Origin: Salsipaludibacter sp963735045
GTDB taxonomy: Bacteria > Actinomycetota > Nitriliruptoria > Nitriliruptorales > Nitriliruptoraceae
Assembly: GCA_963735045.1 (NCBI GenBank)
Contig: CAVTIZ010000001.1
Coordinates: 693,557 to 757,556, forward strand
Length of the DNA: 64,000 nucleotides
Direction: 5' to 3'
Part shown: positions 54,492 to 63,847 of the stretch, piece by piece
How the letters are laid out: each line of letters starts with the position of its first letter
Position numbering within the stretch: the first letter of the stretch is position 1
Translations under genes and position numbers: made by a program
Notes under the pieces: generated by a model
Databases searched by the model: none
Seen by the model: only the letters and a program-made list of their open reading frames with translations
Told to the model about the DNA's origin: nothing

Positions 54492-55385
54492 GTGCAGGAA
54501 CGGATCGGGTTCGTCGGGCTGGGCATCATGGGTCGCGGCATGGCCCACAACCTGCTGGACGCGGGCTTCCCGCTCACGGTCTTCAATCGGACGGCGGCGC
54601 GCGCCGACGACCTCGTCACGGCGGGGGCGACCCGGGCCGACTCCCCGGCCGCGGTCGCTGCGGCCAGCGACGTCGTCGTGGTCTGCGTGTCCGACACGCC
54701 TGACGTCGAGGCCGTCGTGACCGGTGAGGACGGAATCCTCGGCGGGGCCACCGCCGGGGACCTGGTGGTGGACTGCTCCACGATCAGCCCCGACGTGACC
54801 CGGCGGCTGGCGGCCACGCTGGCGGACCACGACGTGGCCATGCTCGACGCGCCCGTCAGTGGGGGCAGCGAGGGCGCGGCCAACGGCACCCTCAGCATCA
54901 TGGTCGGCGGACCGGTCGAGTCCGTCACGCGTGCCCGGCCGGTGCTGGAGGCCATGGGTTCGTCCATCACCCACGTCGGGGGCGCCGGCGACGGCCAGGC
55001 CGTCAAGCTGGTCAACCAGGTCCTGGTCGTGAACACGATGCTGGGTGTCGCCGAGGCCATGCTGCTCGCCCAGGCCGAGGGGCTGGACCTCGACGCCACG
55101 CTGGAGGCGGTCTCGGGGGGCGCGGCCGGCAGCTGGATGCTGTCCAACCGTGGTCCGCAGGTGGCCGTGCGTGACTGGTCGCCGGGGTTCACCATCGACC
55201 TCCAGCAGAAGGACCTGCGGCTGGTGCTGGAGGCCTTCTCGCGACTGCAGGTTCCGGCGGTGGGGACCGCGTTGGTCCACCAGCTGTACACGACGTTGCA
55301 GCACCGGGGGTTGGGTGGCGAGGGCAACCACGCCCTCGCCAAGGCACTCGAGCTGCTCGCCGACGTCCGCATCGGTGACCCCTGA
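54492..55385 (+). CDS. 3-hydroxyisobutyrate / tartronate semialdehyde reductase family dehydrogenase
   Basis: A 297-residue beta-hydroxyacid dehydrogenase. The cofactor motif is IGFVGLGIMGRGMAHNLL, the substrate loop DAPVSGGSEGAANGTLSIMVGG, and the catalytic Lys in GAGDGQAVKLVNQVLV. The two-domain pattern with C-terminal helices is complete. AGGAG ends about eight bases before the GTG at 54492 (54489 also possible). It would interconvert a 3-hydroxyacid and its semialdehyde with NAD(P). Located between gyrB and gyrA, where many actinobacteria have nothing or small membrane proteins. Confidence 0.87.
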   Translation: MQERIGFVGLGIMGRGMAHNLLDAGFPLTVFNRTAARADDLVTAGATRADSPAAVAAASDVVVVCVSDTPDVEAVVTGEDGILGGATAGDLVVDCSTISPDVTRRLAATLADHDVAMLDAPVSGGSEGAANGTLSIMVGGPVESVTRARPVLEAMGSSITHVGGAGDGQAVKLVNQVLVVNTMLGVAEAMLLAQAEGLDLDATLEAVSGGAAGSWMLSNRGPQVAVRDWSPGFTIDLQQKDLRLVLEAFSRLQVPAVGTALVHQLYTTLQHRGLGGEGNHALAKALELLADVRIGDP

Positions 55386-55498
55386 GCCCGGTCCGACGTC
55401 GCCCCGGGTGTCGTGGGGCGGTGTCGTCGCTCGCGGTCGGGGAGCGGGCGGGACGCACGGCTACGGTGGCGGCTCGCCGGAGGCACGAGGAGGCCGTC

Positions 55499-55657
55499 GT
55501 GGGACGGATCGTGCCCGGGCTGGTGCTGGCCCTGGTCGCGGCCGCGGTGGTCGGATTCGTGGTCGGCTGGGCGGTCAGCACGCCGGTCGGGGTGATCGTG
55601 GGCGTCGTGGTCGTCGTCGGCCTGGCCCCCCTGCTTCGCCCCCGGTCCGACGACTGA
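55499..55657 (+). CDS. small two-helix membrane protein
   Basis: A 52-residue product from the GTG at 55499, with GAGGAGG five bases upstream. Two hydrophobic helices (LVLALVAAAVVGFVVGW; GVIVGVVVVVGLAPLL) are separated by a short turn and end in RPRSDD. No family is recognised. The in-frame opening at 55421 would add 26 polar residues but lacks a ribosome site. The next gene codes a similar small membrane protein. Confidence 0.55.
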   Translation: MGRIVPGLVLALVAAAVVGFVVGWAVSTPVGVIVGVVVVVGLAPLLRPRSDD

Positions 55658-55721
55658 CCCGCCGACGACCGACCCGCCACCCCCGCCACGGCGCACCGGG
55701 ACCGACACGAGGAGGACGCCG

Positions 55722-55952
55722 ATGGACCGCACCCTGCGCGCCGCCCTGCTCGCGGCCCTGATCGGACTGGTCGTCGTGGGGGGGACCGCGGCGTTCCTGG
55801 GCATCCCGACCGGGACCGCGATCGTGTCCGGACTGGTTGCCGCGGTCCTGTTCGGTGGCCTGATCCTGTTGGCGGCCCGGCGGGCTGACGACCTCGCACC
55901 ACCCGGGTCGCCCGGGTCACCCGACGACCACGCGACCGACGACCGGTCCTGA
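55722..55952 (+). CDS. small two-helix membrane protein
   Basis: A 76-residue product starting at the ATG at 55722 behind GAGGAGG. Two transmembrane helices (ALLAALIGLVVVGGTAAFLG; AIVSGLVAAVLFGGLILLAA) are followed by a short acidic, Pro-rich tail. Layout resembles the 52-residue protein just upstream. No function can be assigned. Confidence 0.6.
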   Translation: MDRTLRAALLAALIGLVVVGGTAAFLGIPTGTAIVSGLVAAVLFGGLILLAARRADDLAPPGSPGSPDDHATDDRS

Positions 55953-56048
55953 CCGTCCCGGACCGTCGCCCCCGCCACTGCGGACGGCGGCTGCACGCCC
56001 CGGGACGGGTCCACCGGACCGCATCGAGTCGGTGAGTCCACAGGTGTC

Positions 56049-56064
56049 GTCGAGTACACTCGAC
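56049..56064. promoter_or_regulatory. gyrA promoter -10 inside a 16-bp inverted repeat
   Basis: GTCGAGTACACTCGAC: two 7-bp arms (GTCGAGT / ACTCGAC) around AC, with TACACT (56055-56060) as -10 candidate, 143 bases before gyrA. Symmetry across a -10 suggests either coincidence or a repressor/topology-sensitive site. Confidence 0.5.
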
Positions 56065-56206
56065 GGCTGGTGCGCACCTCCTCGTCACTGCCCGAGAACG
56101 GCCCTTCTGCGCCGGTTCCTCGCCCGATTTCCCCGCTGGGCCCGTCGGGCACGGACGACCTCGACGTCCCGGTCGCGCGCCCTGACCGACGACCACTGGA
56201 ACACGC

Positions 56207-59056
56207 GTGGCTGACGACCCCCAGGACCCCTCCGACCAGCCCGGCGGTGACCTGCCGACACCCGATGGTGCCGCACCGACCGAGCCCATCGCCGGTGACG
56301 GCGAGGTGACCCCGGCCGCCGACGGCACCGTCGAGGTGACCGCCGCCGACCCGATCGCCCGCGACGCCGACGGCACCCCGGTCGACGAGCGTGGCGAGCC
56401 GCTGGCCGCACGGGTCTCCACGGTGGTGATCGAGGACGAGATGCGCGCGTCCTACCTCGACTACGCCATGAGCGTGATCGTGGGTCGGGCCCTGCCGGAC
56501 GTGCGCGACGGTCTCAAGCCGGTGCACCGTCGGATCCTGTACTCCATGGACGAGACCGGGCTCGGTCCCACCTCGCCGTACCGCAAGTGCGCGGCGGCGG
56601 TGGGTGACGTCATGAAGAAGTACCACCCCCACGGTGACTCGGCCATCTACGACGCCCTGGTCCGGATGGGCCAGGATTTCTCGATCCGCTACGAGCTGAT
56701 CGACGGCCACGGCAACTTCGGGTCCGTCGACGGCGACCCCGCGGCGGCCATGCGCTACACCGAGTCCCGGCTCAGCAAGCTGGCGATGGAACTGCTTCGC
56801 GACATCGACGAGGACACCGTCGACTTCGAGCCGAACTACGACGGCTACGAGGAACAGCCGGTGGTGCTGCCGGCCCGGTTCCCGAACCTGTTGGCCAACG
56901 GCGCGACCGGCATCGCCGTCGGGATGGCCACCAACATCCCCCCGCACAACCTGGTCGAACTGATCGACGCCACGACCGCCCTGATCGACGACCCCACCCT
57001 GACGACCGTGGACCTGATGGACTGGGTGCCGGCCCCCGACTTCCCCACCGGGGGGTTGATCCTGGGCCAGGCCGGGGCCTTCGACGCCTACACCACCGGT
57101 CGCGGATCGGTGAAGGTCCGGGCCGTGGCGACCATCGAGGAGGGGGAGGGCAGCCGCGACCGGTCCCGCATCGTGGTCACCGAGATCCCCTACATGGTCA
57201 ACAAGGCCAACCTGCTGATCAAGATGGCCAAGCTGGTCAACGACCGGGTCATCACCGGCATCGCCGACCTGCGTGACGAGTCCTCGCGTGAGGGCATGCG
57301 CGTGGTGATCGACCTGAAGCGCGATGCCAACCCCCAGGTCGTGCTCAACCAGCTCTACAAGCACACCCAGCTGCAGGACACCTTCGGCGTGAACCTGCTC
57401 GCGCTGGTCGACGGGGTCCCCAAGACGCTGACGCTGGTGCAGTGCCTGACCCACTACATCGCCCACCAGGTCGACGTGATCGAGCGTCGGACCGAGTACC
57501 GGTTGCGCAAGGCCCAGGCCCGGGCCCACATCCTCGAGGGCCTGCTGACCGCGCTGGACCACATCGACGAGATCATCACCCTGATCCGCGGGTCGGAGTC
57601 CGCCGACGCCGCCAAGATGGGCCTGATCGAGCGCTACGCGTTGTCCGACGTCCAGTCCCAGGCGATCCTGGACATGCAGTTGCGGCGCCTGGCCGCGCTC
57701 GAGCGCCAGCGCATCCAGGACGAGTACACCGAGCTCATGGCGCTGATCGGGGACCTCACCGACATCCTCGGTGATCCGTCCCGCGTCAAGGCCATCATCA
57801 AGGAGGAGATGGCCGACATCAAGGACCGGTTCGGCGACGAGCGCCGGTCGCGGGTGATCCCCTACGACGGCGAGATGACCGTCGAGGACCTGATCCCGGT
57901 GTCTGACGTCGTGATCACCCTGACCGAGGGCGGCTACATCAAGCGCACCCCGGTCGACGCGTTCAAGGTCCAGCGCCGGGGTGGCAAGGGCGTGCGCGGT
58001 CAGGCGACCCGGGGCGACGACATCATCTCGACCCTGCTGGCGACCTCGACCCACGACCACCTGCTGTTCTTCACCAACCAGGGCCGGATGTATCGCATCA
58101 AGGGCTACCAGATCCCCGAGAAGGCGCGCGACGCCAAGGGCGTCTACGTCGCCAACGTGCCGGGCCTGGCCTTCGAACCCGGCGAGACCGTCGCCGCCGT
58201 GATGTCGCTGGCCGAGTTCGACGACGAACGGTTCGTGACCTTCGCCACCCGCAACGGCACGGTCAAGCGCACCCCGCTGGACGACTTCGACTCGGCCTAC
58301 TCGGTGCTGATCGCGATCAACCTTCGCGACGACGACGAACTGATCAGCGTTGCGGTCACCACCGGTGACGACGACGTGATGCTGGTGTCGCGGGCGGGCA
58401 AGGCGATCCGCTTCCACGAGTCCGACGTGCGCTCGATGGGACGCACCGCCACCGGCGTGCGCGGCATGCGACTGGTCAACGACGACGACGCCGTGCTGGG
58501 CATGGCCCCGGTCACCGACGTCACGGACCGCTACCTGCTGACGGTGACCCGCAAGGGCAAGGGCAAGCGGACCAAGATCGCGGAGTACTCGACCCAGGGT
58601 CGTGGCGGCCAGGGCCTGATCACCCATCGCCTGGACGACGACGAGTGGCTGGCCGGCGCCCGGATCGTTCCGTGGGAGGATGCCGAGATCCTGTTGGTCA
58701 GCGACGGTGGCACCGTGATCCGCATGGACGTGCTGGACGTGCGGCCGCTTGGGCGTGCGACCTCCGGGGTCCGGTTGATGGACACCGGCGGTGACGCCGT
58801 CGTGGGCCTCGCGCTGGTGGTCGACGACGTCGACGACGACGTGGATGACCTCGATGACCCGGACGACGCGGCCGGGGGATCGGTCGCGGCATCGGTCGGG
58901 GCATCGGTCGGGGAACCGGTCGGGGAACCGGCTGACGACCCGGACCTCGATGGTGCGGATGACGGCGACGGGCTCGACCCGGATGGCCTCGATGCCTCCG
59001 ACCAGGTCGACGACGGGCCGGATCCGGACGACGTCGTGGACGACGACCGGGACTGA
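56207..59056 (+). CDS. gyrA: DNA gyrase subunit A
   Basis: A 949-residue subunit from the GTG at 56207. About 65 extra N-terminal residues (acidic, Pro/Gly-rich) precede the conserved [28 protein letters not shown]. The quinolone-region motif [16 protein letters not shown] has Ser145 and Asp149, corresponding to Ser83 and Asp87 of E. coli, and the catalytic Tyr is Tyr184 in AMRYTESRL. The GyrA box [10 protein letters not shown] is present in the C-terminal beta-pinwheel. The last 100 residues are an acidic tail coded partly by a 12-bp repeat. Family core lengths are about 820-880, so the excess is at both ends. Confidence 0.97.
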   Translation: MADDPQDPSDQPGGDLPTPDGAAPTEPIAGDGEVTPAADGTVEVTAADPIARDADGTPVDERGEPLAARVSTVVIEDEMRASYLDYAMSVIVGRALPDVRDGLKPVHRRILYSMDETGLGPTSPYRKCAAAVGDVMKKYHPHGDSAIYDALVRMGQDFSIRYELIDGHGNFGSVDGDPAAAMRYTESRLSKLAMELLRDIDEDTVDFEPNYDGYEEQPVVLPARFPNLLANGATGIAVGMATNIPPHNLVELIDATTALIDDPTLTTVDLMDWVPAPDFPTGGLILGQAGAFDAYTTGRGSVKVRAVATIEEGEGSRDRSRIVVTEIPYMVNKANLLIKMAKLVNDRVITGIADLRDESSREGMRVVIDLKRDANPQVVLNQLYKHTQLQDTFGVNLLALVDGVPKTLTLVQCLTHYIAHQVDVIERRTEYRLRKAQARAHILEGLLTALDHIDEIITLIRGSESADAAKMGLIERYALSDVQSQAILDMQLRRLAALERQRIQDEYTELMALIGDLTDILGDPSRVKAIIKEEMADIKDRFGDERRSRVIPYDGEMTVEDLIPVSDVVITLTEGGYIKRTPVDAFKVQRRGGKGVRGQATRGDDIISTLLATSTHDHLLFFTNQGRMYRIKGYQIPEKARDAKGVYVANVPGLAFEPGETVAAVMSLAEFDDERFVTFATRNGTVKRTPLDDFDSAYSVLIAINLRDDDELISVAVTTGDDDVMLVSRAGKAIRFHESDVRSMGRTATGVRGMRLVNDDDAVLGMAPVTDVTDRYLLTVTRKGKGKRTKIAEYSTQGRGGQGLITHRLDDDEWLAGARIVPWEDAEILLVSDGGTVIRMDVLDVRPLGRATSGVRLMDTGGDAVVGLALVVDDVDDDVDDLDDPDDAAGGSVAASVGASVGEPVGEPADDPDLDGADDGDGLDPDGLDASDQVDDGPDPDDVVDDDRD
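58889..58924 (+). repeat. 12-bp in-frame tandem repeat in the gyrA tail
   Basis: Two GCATCGGTCGGG and one GAACCGGTCGGG unit, with a partial unit after, in the acidic C-terminal tail of GyrA. Confidence 0.85.
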
Positions 59057-59064
59057 CGGCGGCG

Positions 59065-60297
59065 GTGGCCGACACCCGGGACCCCGACCCGCTCGACGTC
59101 GACGCGGCGTCGGTGCGTCCCCGGCGGTCGTCGGCCCGGGCCGCGATCGGCGTGCTGGCCCTGGGCCTGGTCGGGGTCGCGCTGGCCTGGCTGCTGGTGA
59201 CCACGGGCGGGTCGCCGCGCGCGGCCCCGGCCATGTCGGCACGCTCGCCCACGCCGACGGTGTCCCCGACGCCCGGCCCGACGCCGTCGACCTCGCCCAC
59301 CGGACCGGCATGGGATGGCGTCGTGGCCCGGGTCGACGACGGCATCGTCCACCTCGCCGTCCAGGACTGCGACGGTGATCGCTTCGACCGGTCCGGGTTC
59401 CACGTCGCCGACGGCCTGGTGGTGACGGCCGCGTCGGGGTTGGAGGCGGTCTCGGAGGTGCGGATCGGCGTCGGGGGTGAACAGCGCTCGGCCCGGGTGG
59501 TCGGGATCCGCGGCGACGGCGCGGCGCTGCTGGAGGTCGCCCCGGCCGCCACCAGCCACCACTTCGTGTTCGTGGAGGACCCGGTCGTGGCGGATGCCGA
59601 CGTGGCCTTCCTCGGCGCCGACCCGCGACGCGGACTGGTCGAGTCCGTGCCCACGCGGACGGCCTCGGGAGGCGCCGACGAGGTCGTGACGCTGGGTCGG
59701 CCGACCGACGAGGCCTTCGCGGGAGGACCGGTGGTGGCGGCCGACGGACGGGTCGTCGGCGTGGCCGCTCCCGGGACCACGGTGCTGGCGGCACCGGCCG
59801 TGGCCGAAGACGTGGCGGCCTGGACACGTCGGCCCGAGCCCCGGCCGTCACCCTGCGCCAGCCCGACCCCGTCGCCATCCCCGGCGGCGTCCCCGGGACC
59901 CAACCCGTTCACCCCGACCCCGGTCCCCACGCCCGCCGAACCGACCCCCAGCCCCGAGCCACCACCACCGTCGCCCAGCCCGGCGCCGCCACCCCCACCC
60001 AGCCCCGAACCGGCGCCCGCGGCCACGGGACCCCGGACCCCGTCGTGGATCGCGATCCTCGAGTCGCTGGCGGTCGACCGGTACTCGCGCGATCAGGCCG
60101 GTCGGCGCGCCGGCAGGTACGCCCGGCGGCTGGGCGAGGACGTGCGCGTGCTGCGGTCCGACGACTACGCGACCCTCAACCCCGGCTACTGGGTCGTGTG
60201 GTACGGCCCGTTCGCGCACAAGGCCCCGGCCCGCGAGGCGTGCGCGGACGCGACCGCCGCCGGCGCCGTGTGCTACCCGCGGCGGTTGGATCGGTGA
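59065..60297 (+). CDS. membrane-anchored trypsin-fold protein with C-terminal SPOR-like domain
   Basis: A 410-residue protein starting at the GTG at 59065. An N-terminal membrane helix (AAIGVLALGLVGVALAWLL, about 28-46) is followed by a Pro/Ser/Thr linker and a beta-rich domain that looks like a degraded trypsin/HtrA fold: GFHVADGLVVTAASGL where VTNAHVV is expected, and DEAFAGGPVVAADGRVVGVA where GNSGGPVV is expected. Both catalytic His and Ser appear missing. A long Pro/Ser spacer leads to about 85 residues resembling SPOR (LESLAVDRYSRDQAGRRAGR...YWVVWYGPFAHKAPAREAC), a peptidoglycan-binding domain. It is probably a non-enzymatic envelope protein. Confidence 0.68.
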   Translation: MADTRDPDPLDVDAASVRPRRSSARAAIGVLALGLVGVALAWLLVTTGGSPRAAPAMSARSPTPTVSPTPGPTPSTSPTGPAWDGVVARVDDGIVHLAVQDCDGDRFDRSGFHVADGLVVTAASGLEAVSEVRIGVGGEQRSARVVGIRGDGAALLEVAPAATSHHFVFVEDPVVADADVAFLGADPRRGLVESVPTRTASGGADEVVTLGRPTDEAFAGGPVVAADGRVVGVAAPGTTVLAAPAVAEDVAAWTRRPEPRPSPCASPTPSPSPAASPGPNPFTPTPVPTPAEPTPSPEPPPPSPSPAPPPPPSPEPAPAATGPRTPSWIAILESLAVDRYSRDQAGRRAGRYARRLGEDVRVLRSDDYATLNPGYWVVWYGPFAHKAPAREACADATAAGAVCYPRRLDR

Positions 60298-60339
60298 CGA
60301 GCGGTGGCGCTCCCGCGGCCAGGGGGTGCGTCGACGCGA

Positions 60340-62055
60340 TCAGGCGGTCCGTCGGTGGACGCGGGCCTCCCACGGTCGCAGGTGGGTGACGTCCACTTCG
60401 CCGGCGACGTTGCCCAGCACGACCTCGGTGCCGTCCCAGGCGGCCGGGTCGTCCAGGTCCTCGGACAGGTCGACGTCCACGTCGTCGTCGGACAGGTTGC
60501 ACAGCACCAGCAGCTCGACGTCGTCGAGGCGTCGCCGGAACGCATACACGGACTCGTGGTCGCCCAGCAGCATCTGGAAGTCGCCGTGGGCCACGACGGG
60601 CTGGTCGTGGCGCAGCGCGATGAGTCGGCGGTAGTGGGCCAGCACCGAGTCCGGGTCGTCGGCCTGGGCCGCGGCGTTCCACTGCTCGTGGTCCGGGTTG
60701 ACCGCGATCCACGGCTCCCCGGTGGTGAACCCGGCGTGGGGACCGGCGTCCCACTGCATCGGGGTGCGGGCGTTGTCGCGGCTTGCCGGGCCCATGCCGG
60801 CCAGCACCGCGTCGGGGTCGGCGCCACCGTCGACCAGTTCGGCGTAGTGGTTGCGCGACTCGATGTCGCGGTACTGGGCGATGTCGGTGAACGGGAAGTT
60901 CGCCATCCCCAGTTCCTCGCCCTGGTAGACGTAGGGCGTCCCACGGTGCAGGTGCAGCAGGGTCCCCAACAGCTTGGCGGACCGGGCACGGTGGCGGCCG
61001 TCGTCGCCGAAGCGCGACACCGCACGTGGCTGGTCGTGGTTGCACCAGTAGAGGCTGTTCCACCCGACGTCGGACAACCCGACCTGCCACCGGTTCAGGA
61101 CCGCCTTCAACGCGGGCAGGTCGAGGGGCCGTTGGTCCCACTTGTCCGCGCCGTGGTCGACCTGGACGTGTTCGAAGGTGAACACCATGTCGAGTTCGTT
61201 GCGGTCCTGGTCGGTGTAGTGCTGGGCCTGCTCGACGGTCACCCCGATCATCTCCCCGACGGTGAGCAGGTCGGCGTCGCGGCCGGCGAAGACCTCGCGG
61301 TGCATCTCCTGGAGGAATTCGTGGATGCGGGGACCCGAGACGAAGAAGGGGAAGCCGTTGCCGTGTCGGGCGTCGGGCATGACCTGGCCGTCGGGCAGTT
61401 CCGGGTCCTTGGAGATGAGGTTGATGACGTCCATGCGGAACCCGTCGATCCCACGTTCCAACCACCAGTTCATCATGTCGTACACGGCCGCGCGGACGTC
61501 CGGGTTGTCCCAGTTCAGGTCGGGCTGCTTGACCGAGAACAGGTGGAGGTAGTACTCCCCGGAGGCCTCGTCGAACTCCCACGTCGAGCCGCCGAAGAAG
61601 CCACCCCAGTTGTTGGGCTCGGCCCCGGGTTCGCCCGGCTCCATGCCCTCCCGTGGGGGCCGCCAGATGTACCAGTCGCGCTTGTCGGCGTCGGGGCCCG
61701 ACCGCGAGTCCACGAACCAGTCGTGTTCGTCGGACGTGTGGTTGACGACCAGGTCCATGACCAGCTTCATGCCGCGTTCGTGGACCTCGGCGACCAGCCG
61801 GTCGAGGTCGTCCAGCGTCCCGTAGTCGGGCTCGATGGCGCGGTAGTCGGCGATGTCGTAGCCGTTGTCGTCCTGGGGCGACTCGTAGACCGGGGACAGC
61901 CAGATGACGTCGACCCCCAGGTCGGACAGGTGGTCGAGGTGCGACCGGATGCCGGCGAGGTCGCCGATGCCGTCCCCGTTCCCGTCGGCGAAGCTGCGTG
62001 GGTAGATCTGGTAGACGACGGCGTCAGTCCACCAGGGAGGGTTGGTCAGGTCCAC
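60340..62055 (-). CDS. GH13 alpha-glucosidase (oligo-1,6-glucosidase/trehalose-type)
   Basis: A 571-residue glycoside hydrolase from the GTG at 62055. The TIM-barrel opens with WWTDAVVYQIYPRSFADGNGDG; conserved regions are DLVVNHTSDEHDWF, the nucleophile Asp209 in GIDGFRMDVIN, the acid/base Glu268 in LLTVGEM and CNHDQPRAVSRFGDD. QGEELGMANFPF is typical of the GH13 oligo-1,6-glucosidase/TreC/isomaltulose subgroup. It would cleave alpha-glucosides inside the cell. It is convergent with the SPOR-type gene and divergent from the DUF3566 gene. Confidence 0.92.
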   Translation of the reverse strand: MDLTNPPWWTDAVVYQIYPRSFADGNGDGIGDLAGIRSHLDHLSDLGVDVIWLSPVYESPQDDNGYDIADYRAIEPDYGTLDDLDRLVAEVHERGMKLVMDLVVNHTSDEHDWFVDSRSGPDADKRDWYIWRPPREGMEPGEPGAEPNNWGGFFGGSTWEFDEASGEYYLHLFSVKQPDLNWDNPDVRAAVYDMMNWWLERGIDGFRMDVINLISKDPELPDGQVMPDARHGNGFPFFVSGPRIHEFLQEMHREVFAGRDADLLTVGEMIGVTVEQAQHYTDQDRNELDMVFTFEHVQVDHGADKWDQRPLDLPALKAVLNRWQVGLSDVGWNSLYWCNHDQPRAVSRFGDDGRHRARSAKLLGTLLHLHRGTPYVYQGEELGMANFPFTDIAQYRDIESRNHYAELVDGGADPDAVLAGMGPASRDNARTPMQWDAGPHAGFTTGEPWIAVNPDHEQWNAAAQADDPDSVLAHYRRLIALRHDQPVVAHGDFQMLLGDHESVYAFRRRLDDVELLVLCNLSDDDVDVDLSEDLDDPAAWDGTEVVLGNVAGEVDVTHLRPWEARVHRRTA

Positions 62056-62260
62056 GACAGGTCCGATGCGAGCGGGCACGGGTCCGGGCCAGTGTGCCAC
62101 CGATGGCGGGCACCGGACGGTTCGGTGGTCGTGGGGGGTCGTGTCGGAGCCGTGTCCGAGCCGTGTCGGGGCGCGTCGGGGGGTGGCTGGTCCGGTGTGA
62201 CGACGGTGGTCGGATCACGAGGCAACGGCCGCGACCGGGGGCTCGGGGCCGGGGCTGGCG

Positions 62261-62266
62261 TAGACT
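62261..62266 (+). promoter_or_regulatory. -10 element of the DUF3566 gene
   Basis: TAGACT in GGCGTAGACTGCG, 23 bases upstream of the ATG at 62290; no clear -35. Confidence 0.45.
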
Positions 62267-62289
62267 GCGTGTCGACTGGAGCCTCGTGC

Positions 62290-63570
62290 ATGATTCGTCG
62301 CCGCATGACCGTCAAGCGGGTGGACCCGTGGTCGGTCCTCAAGCTCGGCCTGGTGGTCAACATCGCCGGCGCCGCGATCCTGGTGATCACCGGGATGGTG
62401 GTGTGGTCGGTGATCCGCCGTCTGCAGCTGATCGAGCGTGTGTGCGAACAGGCCCAGAGCCTGCTGGGATTCGAGACCTGCACGATCAGCGGTGTGGACA
62501 TCATGCGCAGCGGGTTGCTGCTGGCCGGTCTGCTGGTGGTGGTGGCCACCGGCGTGATGGTCTTCCTCGCGTTCCTGTACAACCTCATCGCCGACCTGAC
62601 CGGTGGCATCGAGGTGTCGATGCTGGACCACTCCGGCCAGCGTGGGCCGTCGACGGCCACGGGCGGTGTCCAGTTGTCCCCGGAGCTGCAGTCCTCGACC
62701 GGTTCGTCGCGGCCCGCCGTGCCGGCCCGTCCGGGACCGGTGATGGCGGCGTCGACCCGCGACCAGACCATGTCGTCCGCGGCCGCCCGCCCGCCGGCCG
62801 AGACACCACGCGACGACCCGGCGCGGCCGACGCCCACGCCCGTGGCCGAGCGGCCGGGCATGTTCGAACGGGCTGCCGCGGCCGGAGCCGCCGTCAAGCA
62901 GGTCGCCGACCGCACCGGTTCCGCGCTGTCGGAGGCCGGGCGGCGGGCCACGACGACCCTGGCCGACGTGACCCAGGACGAGGCGACCACCCGGGCTCGT
63001 CGCAGCGAGGCCTCCCGCCGGTCGCTGGACGAGCTGGCGTCCGATCCGCTCGATGACACGGGTGAGCTGCCCGCCGGGGAACGCCCGAGGCGGCCCGGCG
63101 ACGAGGCGGCCGGACCACGACGTGACGACGCTCGGTCCGGCGACGGTCGTTTCGGACAGGCGAGCGGCAACGGCCGACCGTCCCAGGCCGCGTCCTCGTC
63201 GCGTCAGGAGGGTCGTCGTCGGGAGTCCAGTGGCGGCACTCGACCGGAGTCCGACGGTTCGTCGCCGTCGAGTCCGTCACGTGCAACGTCCGGTGGCGGG
63301 CGCGCCCCCGCGCCCGACCGGCGGACCAGCGCGTCGGCGACGGGATCCGGATCGCGCGGCCGCCCGCCGTCGTCCGACGACGGGGACCGCTCGCCGCAGG
63401 AGGCCGCCGCGGCGCGCGTGCGCGAACAGTCGCGTCGGGCCGGTCAGGCGTCCGAGGCCTCCGGCGAGAAGTTGCCGCCGCGCGACGCCGACGGGCGCTT
63501 CGTGTCGCGCGAGGAGCCGCGCGGGCCGCAGGACGACCTGTTCGGTGACCATCCGCTGCAGGGCGACTGA
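62290..63570 (+). CDS. DUF3566 membrane protein
   Basis: A 426-residue protein. The first 100 residues hold the DUF3566 domain, two membrane helices (about 17-42 and 74-100) with a Cys-containing outer loop (VCEQAQSLLGFETCTISG); this domain occurs just after gyrA in most actinobacteria, and the mycobacterial homologue Rv0007 is of unknown role. The remaining 320 residues are a disordered cytoplasmic tail rich in Arg, Ser, Asp and Pro, unusually long for the family. An alternative ATG at 62305 would remove five residues. Function unknown. Confidence 0.85.
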   Translation: MIRRRMTVKRVDPWSVLKLGLVVNIAGAAILVITGMVVWSVIRRLQLIERVCEQAQSLLGFETCTISGVDIMRSGLLLAGLLVVVATGVMVFLAFLYNLIADLTGGIEVSMLDHSGQRGPSTATGGVQLSPELQSSTGSSRPAVPARPGPVMAASTRDQTMSSAAARPPAETPRDDPARPTPTPVAERPGMFERAAAAGAAVKQVADRTGSALSEAGRRATTTLADVTQDEATTRARRSEASRRSLDELASDPLDDTGELPAGERPRRPGDEAAGPRRDDARSGDGRFGQASGNGRPSQAASSSRQEGRRRESSGGTRPESDGSSPSSPSRATSGGGRAPAPDRRTSASATGSGSRGRPPSSDDGDRSPQEAAAARVREQSRRAGQASEASGEKLPPRDADGRFVSREEPRGPQDDLFGDHPLQGD

Positions 63571-63581
63571 CGCGGCGAGGA

Positions 63582-63611
63582 TTGGCCCGACCTCCGGGGC
63601 GCCGCTACCCT
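63582..63611 (+). promoter_or_regulatory. tRNA-Ile promoter
   Basis: TTGGCC (63582-63587), 18-base spacer, TACCCT (63606-63611), 18 bases before the mature tRNA 5' end. Confidence 0.5.
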
Positions 63612-63629
63612 CGCCGATCGACCGTTCTC

Positions 63630-63704
<75 letters not shown>

Positions 63705-63720
63705 CCCCGAGACAGCCGCT

Positions 63721-63760
63721 GAAAGTCCCGATTCTCGCACTTTCGAGAGTCGGGGCTTTC
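63721..63760 (+). terminator. hairpin after tRNA-Ile
   Basis: Long arms of 17 bases (63721-63737 and 63744-63760) starting GAAAGTCCCGA and ending TCGGGGCTTTC with two wobble pairs. It lies 17 bases after the tRNA. Confidence 0.7.
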
Positions 63761-63776
63761 GCGTTGAGGGCCCTGT

Positions 63777-63797
63777 TAGGTAGCAACTAGGTAGCAA
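63777..63797. repeat. tandem 10-bp repeat next to the tRNA (possible integrase arm or att sequence)
   Basis: TAGGTAGCAA occurs at 63777-63786 and 63788-63797, one base apart, between the tRNA-Ile terminator and the recombinase gene. Short direct repeats here are often recombinase arm sites. Confidence 0.5.
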
Positions 63798-63847
63798 GCC
63801 TCGTGTCCGGATGGGCCGCCACGAGGCCTCGTGGGCGGCACGGGGTG

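Noticed and set aside
60304..62289. Plus-strand extension of the DUF3566 frame upstream to 60304
   Set aside because: It is antisense to the GH13 glucosidase; the protein clearly begins at the ATG at 62290 with the DUF3566 domain.
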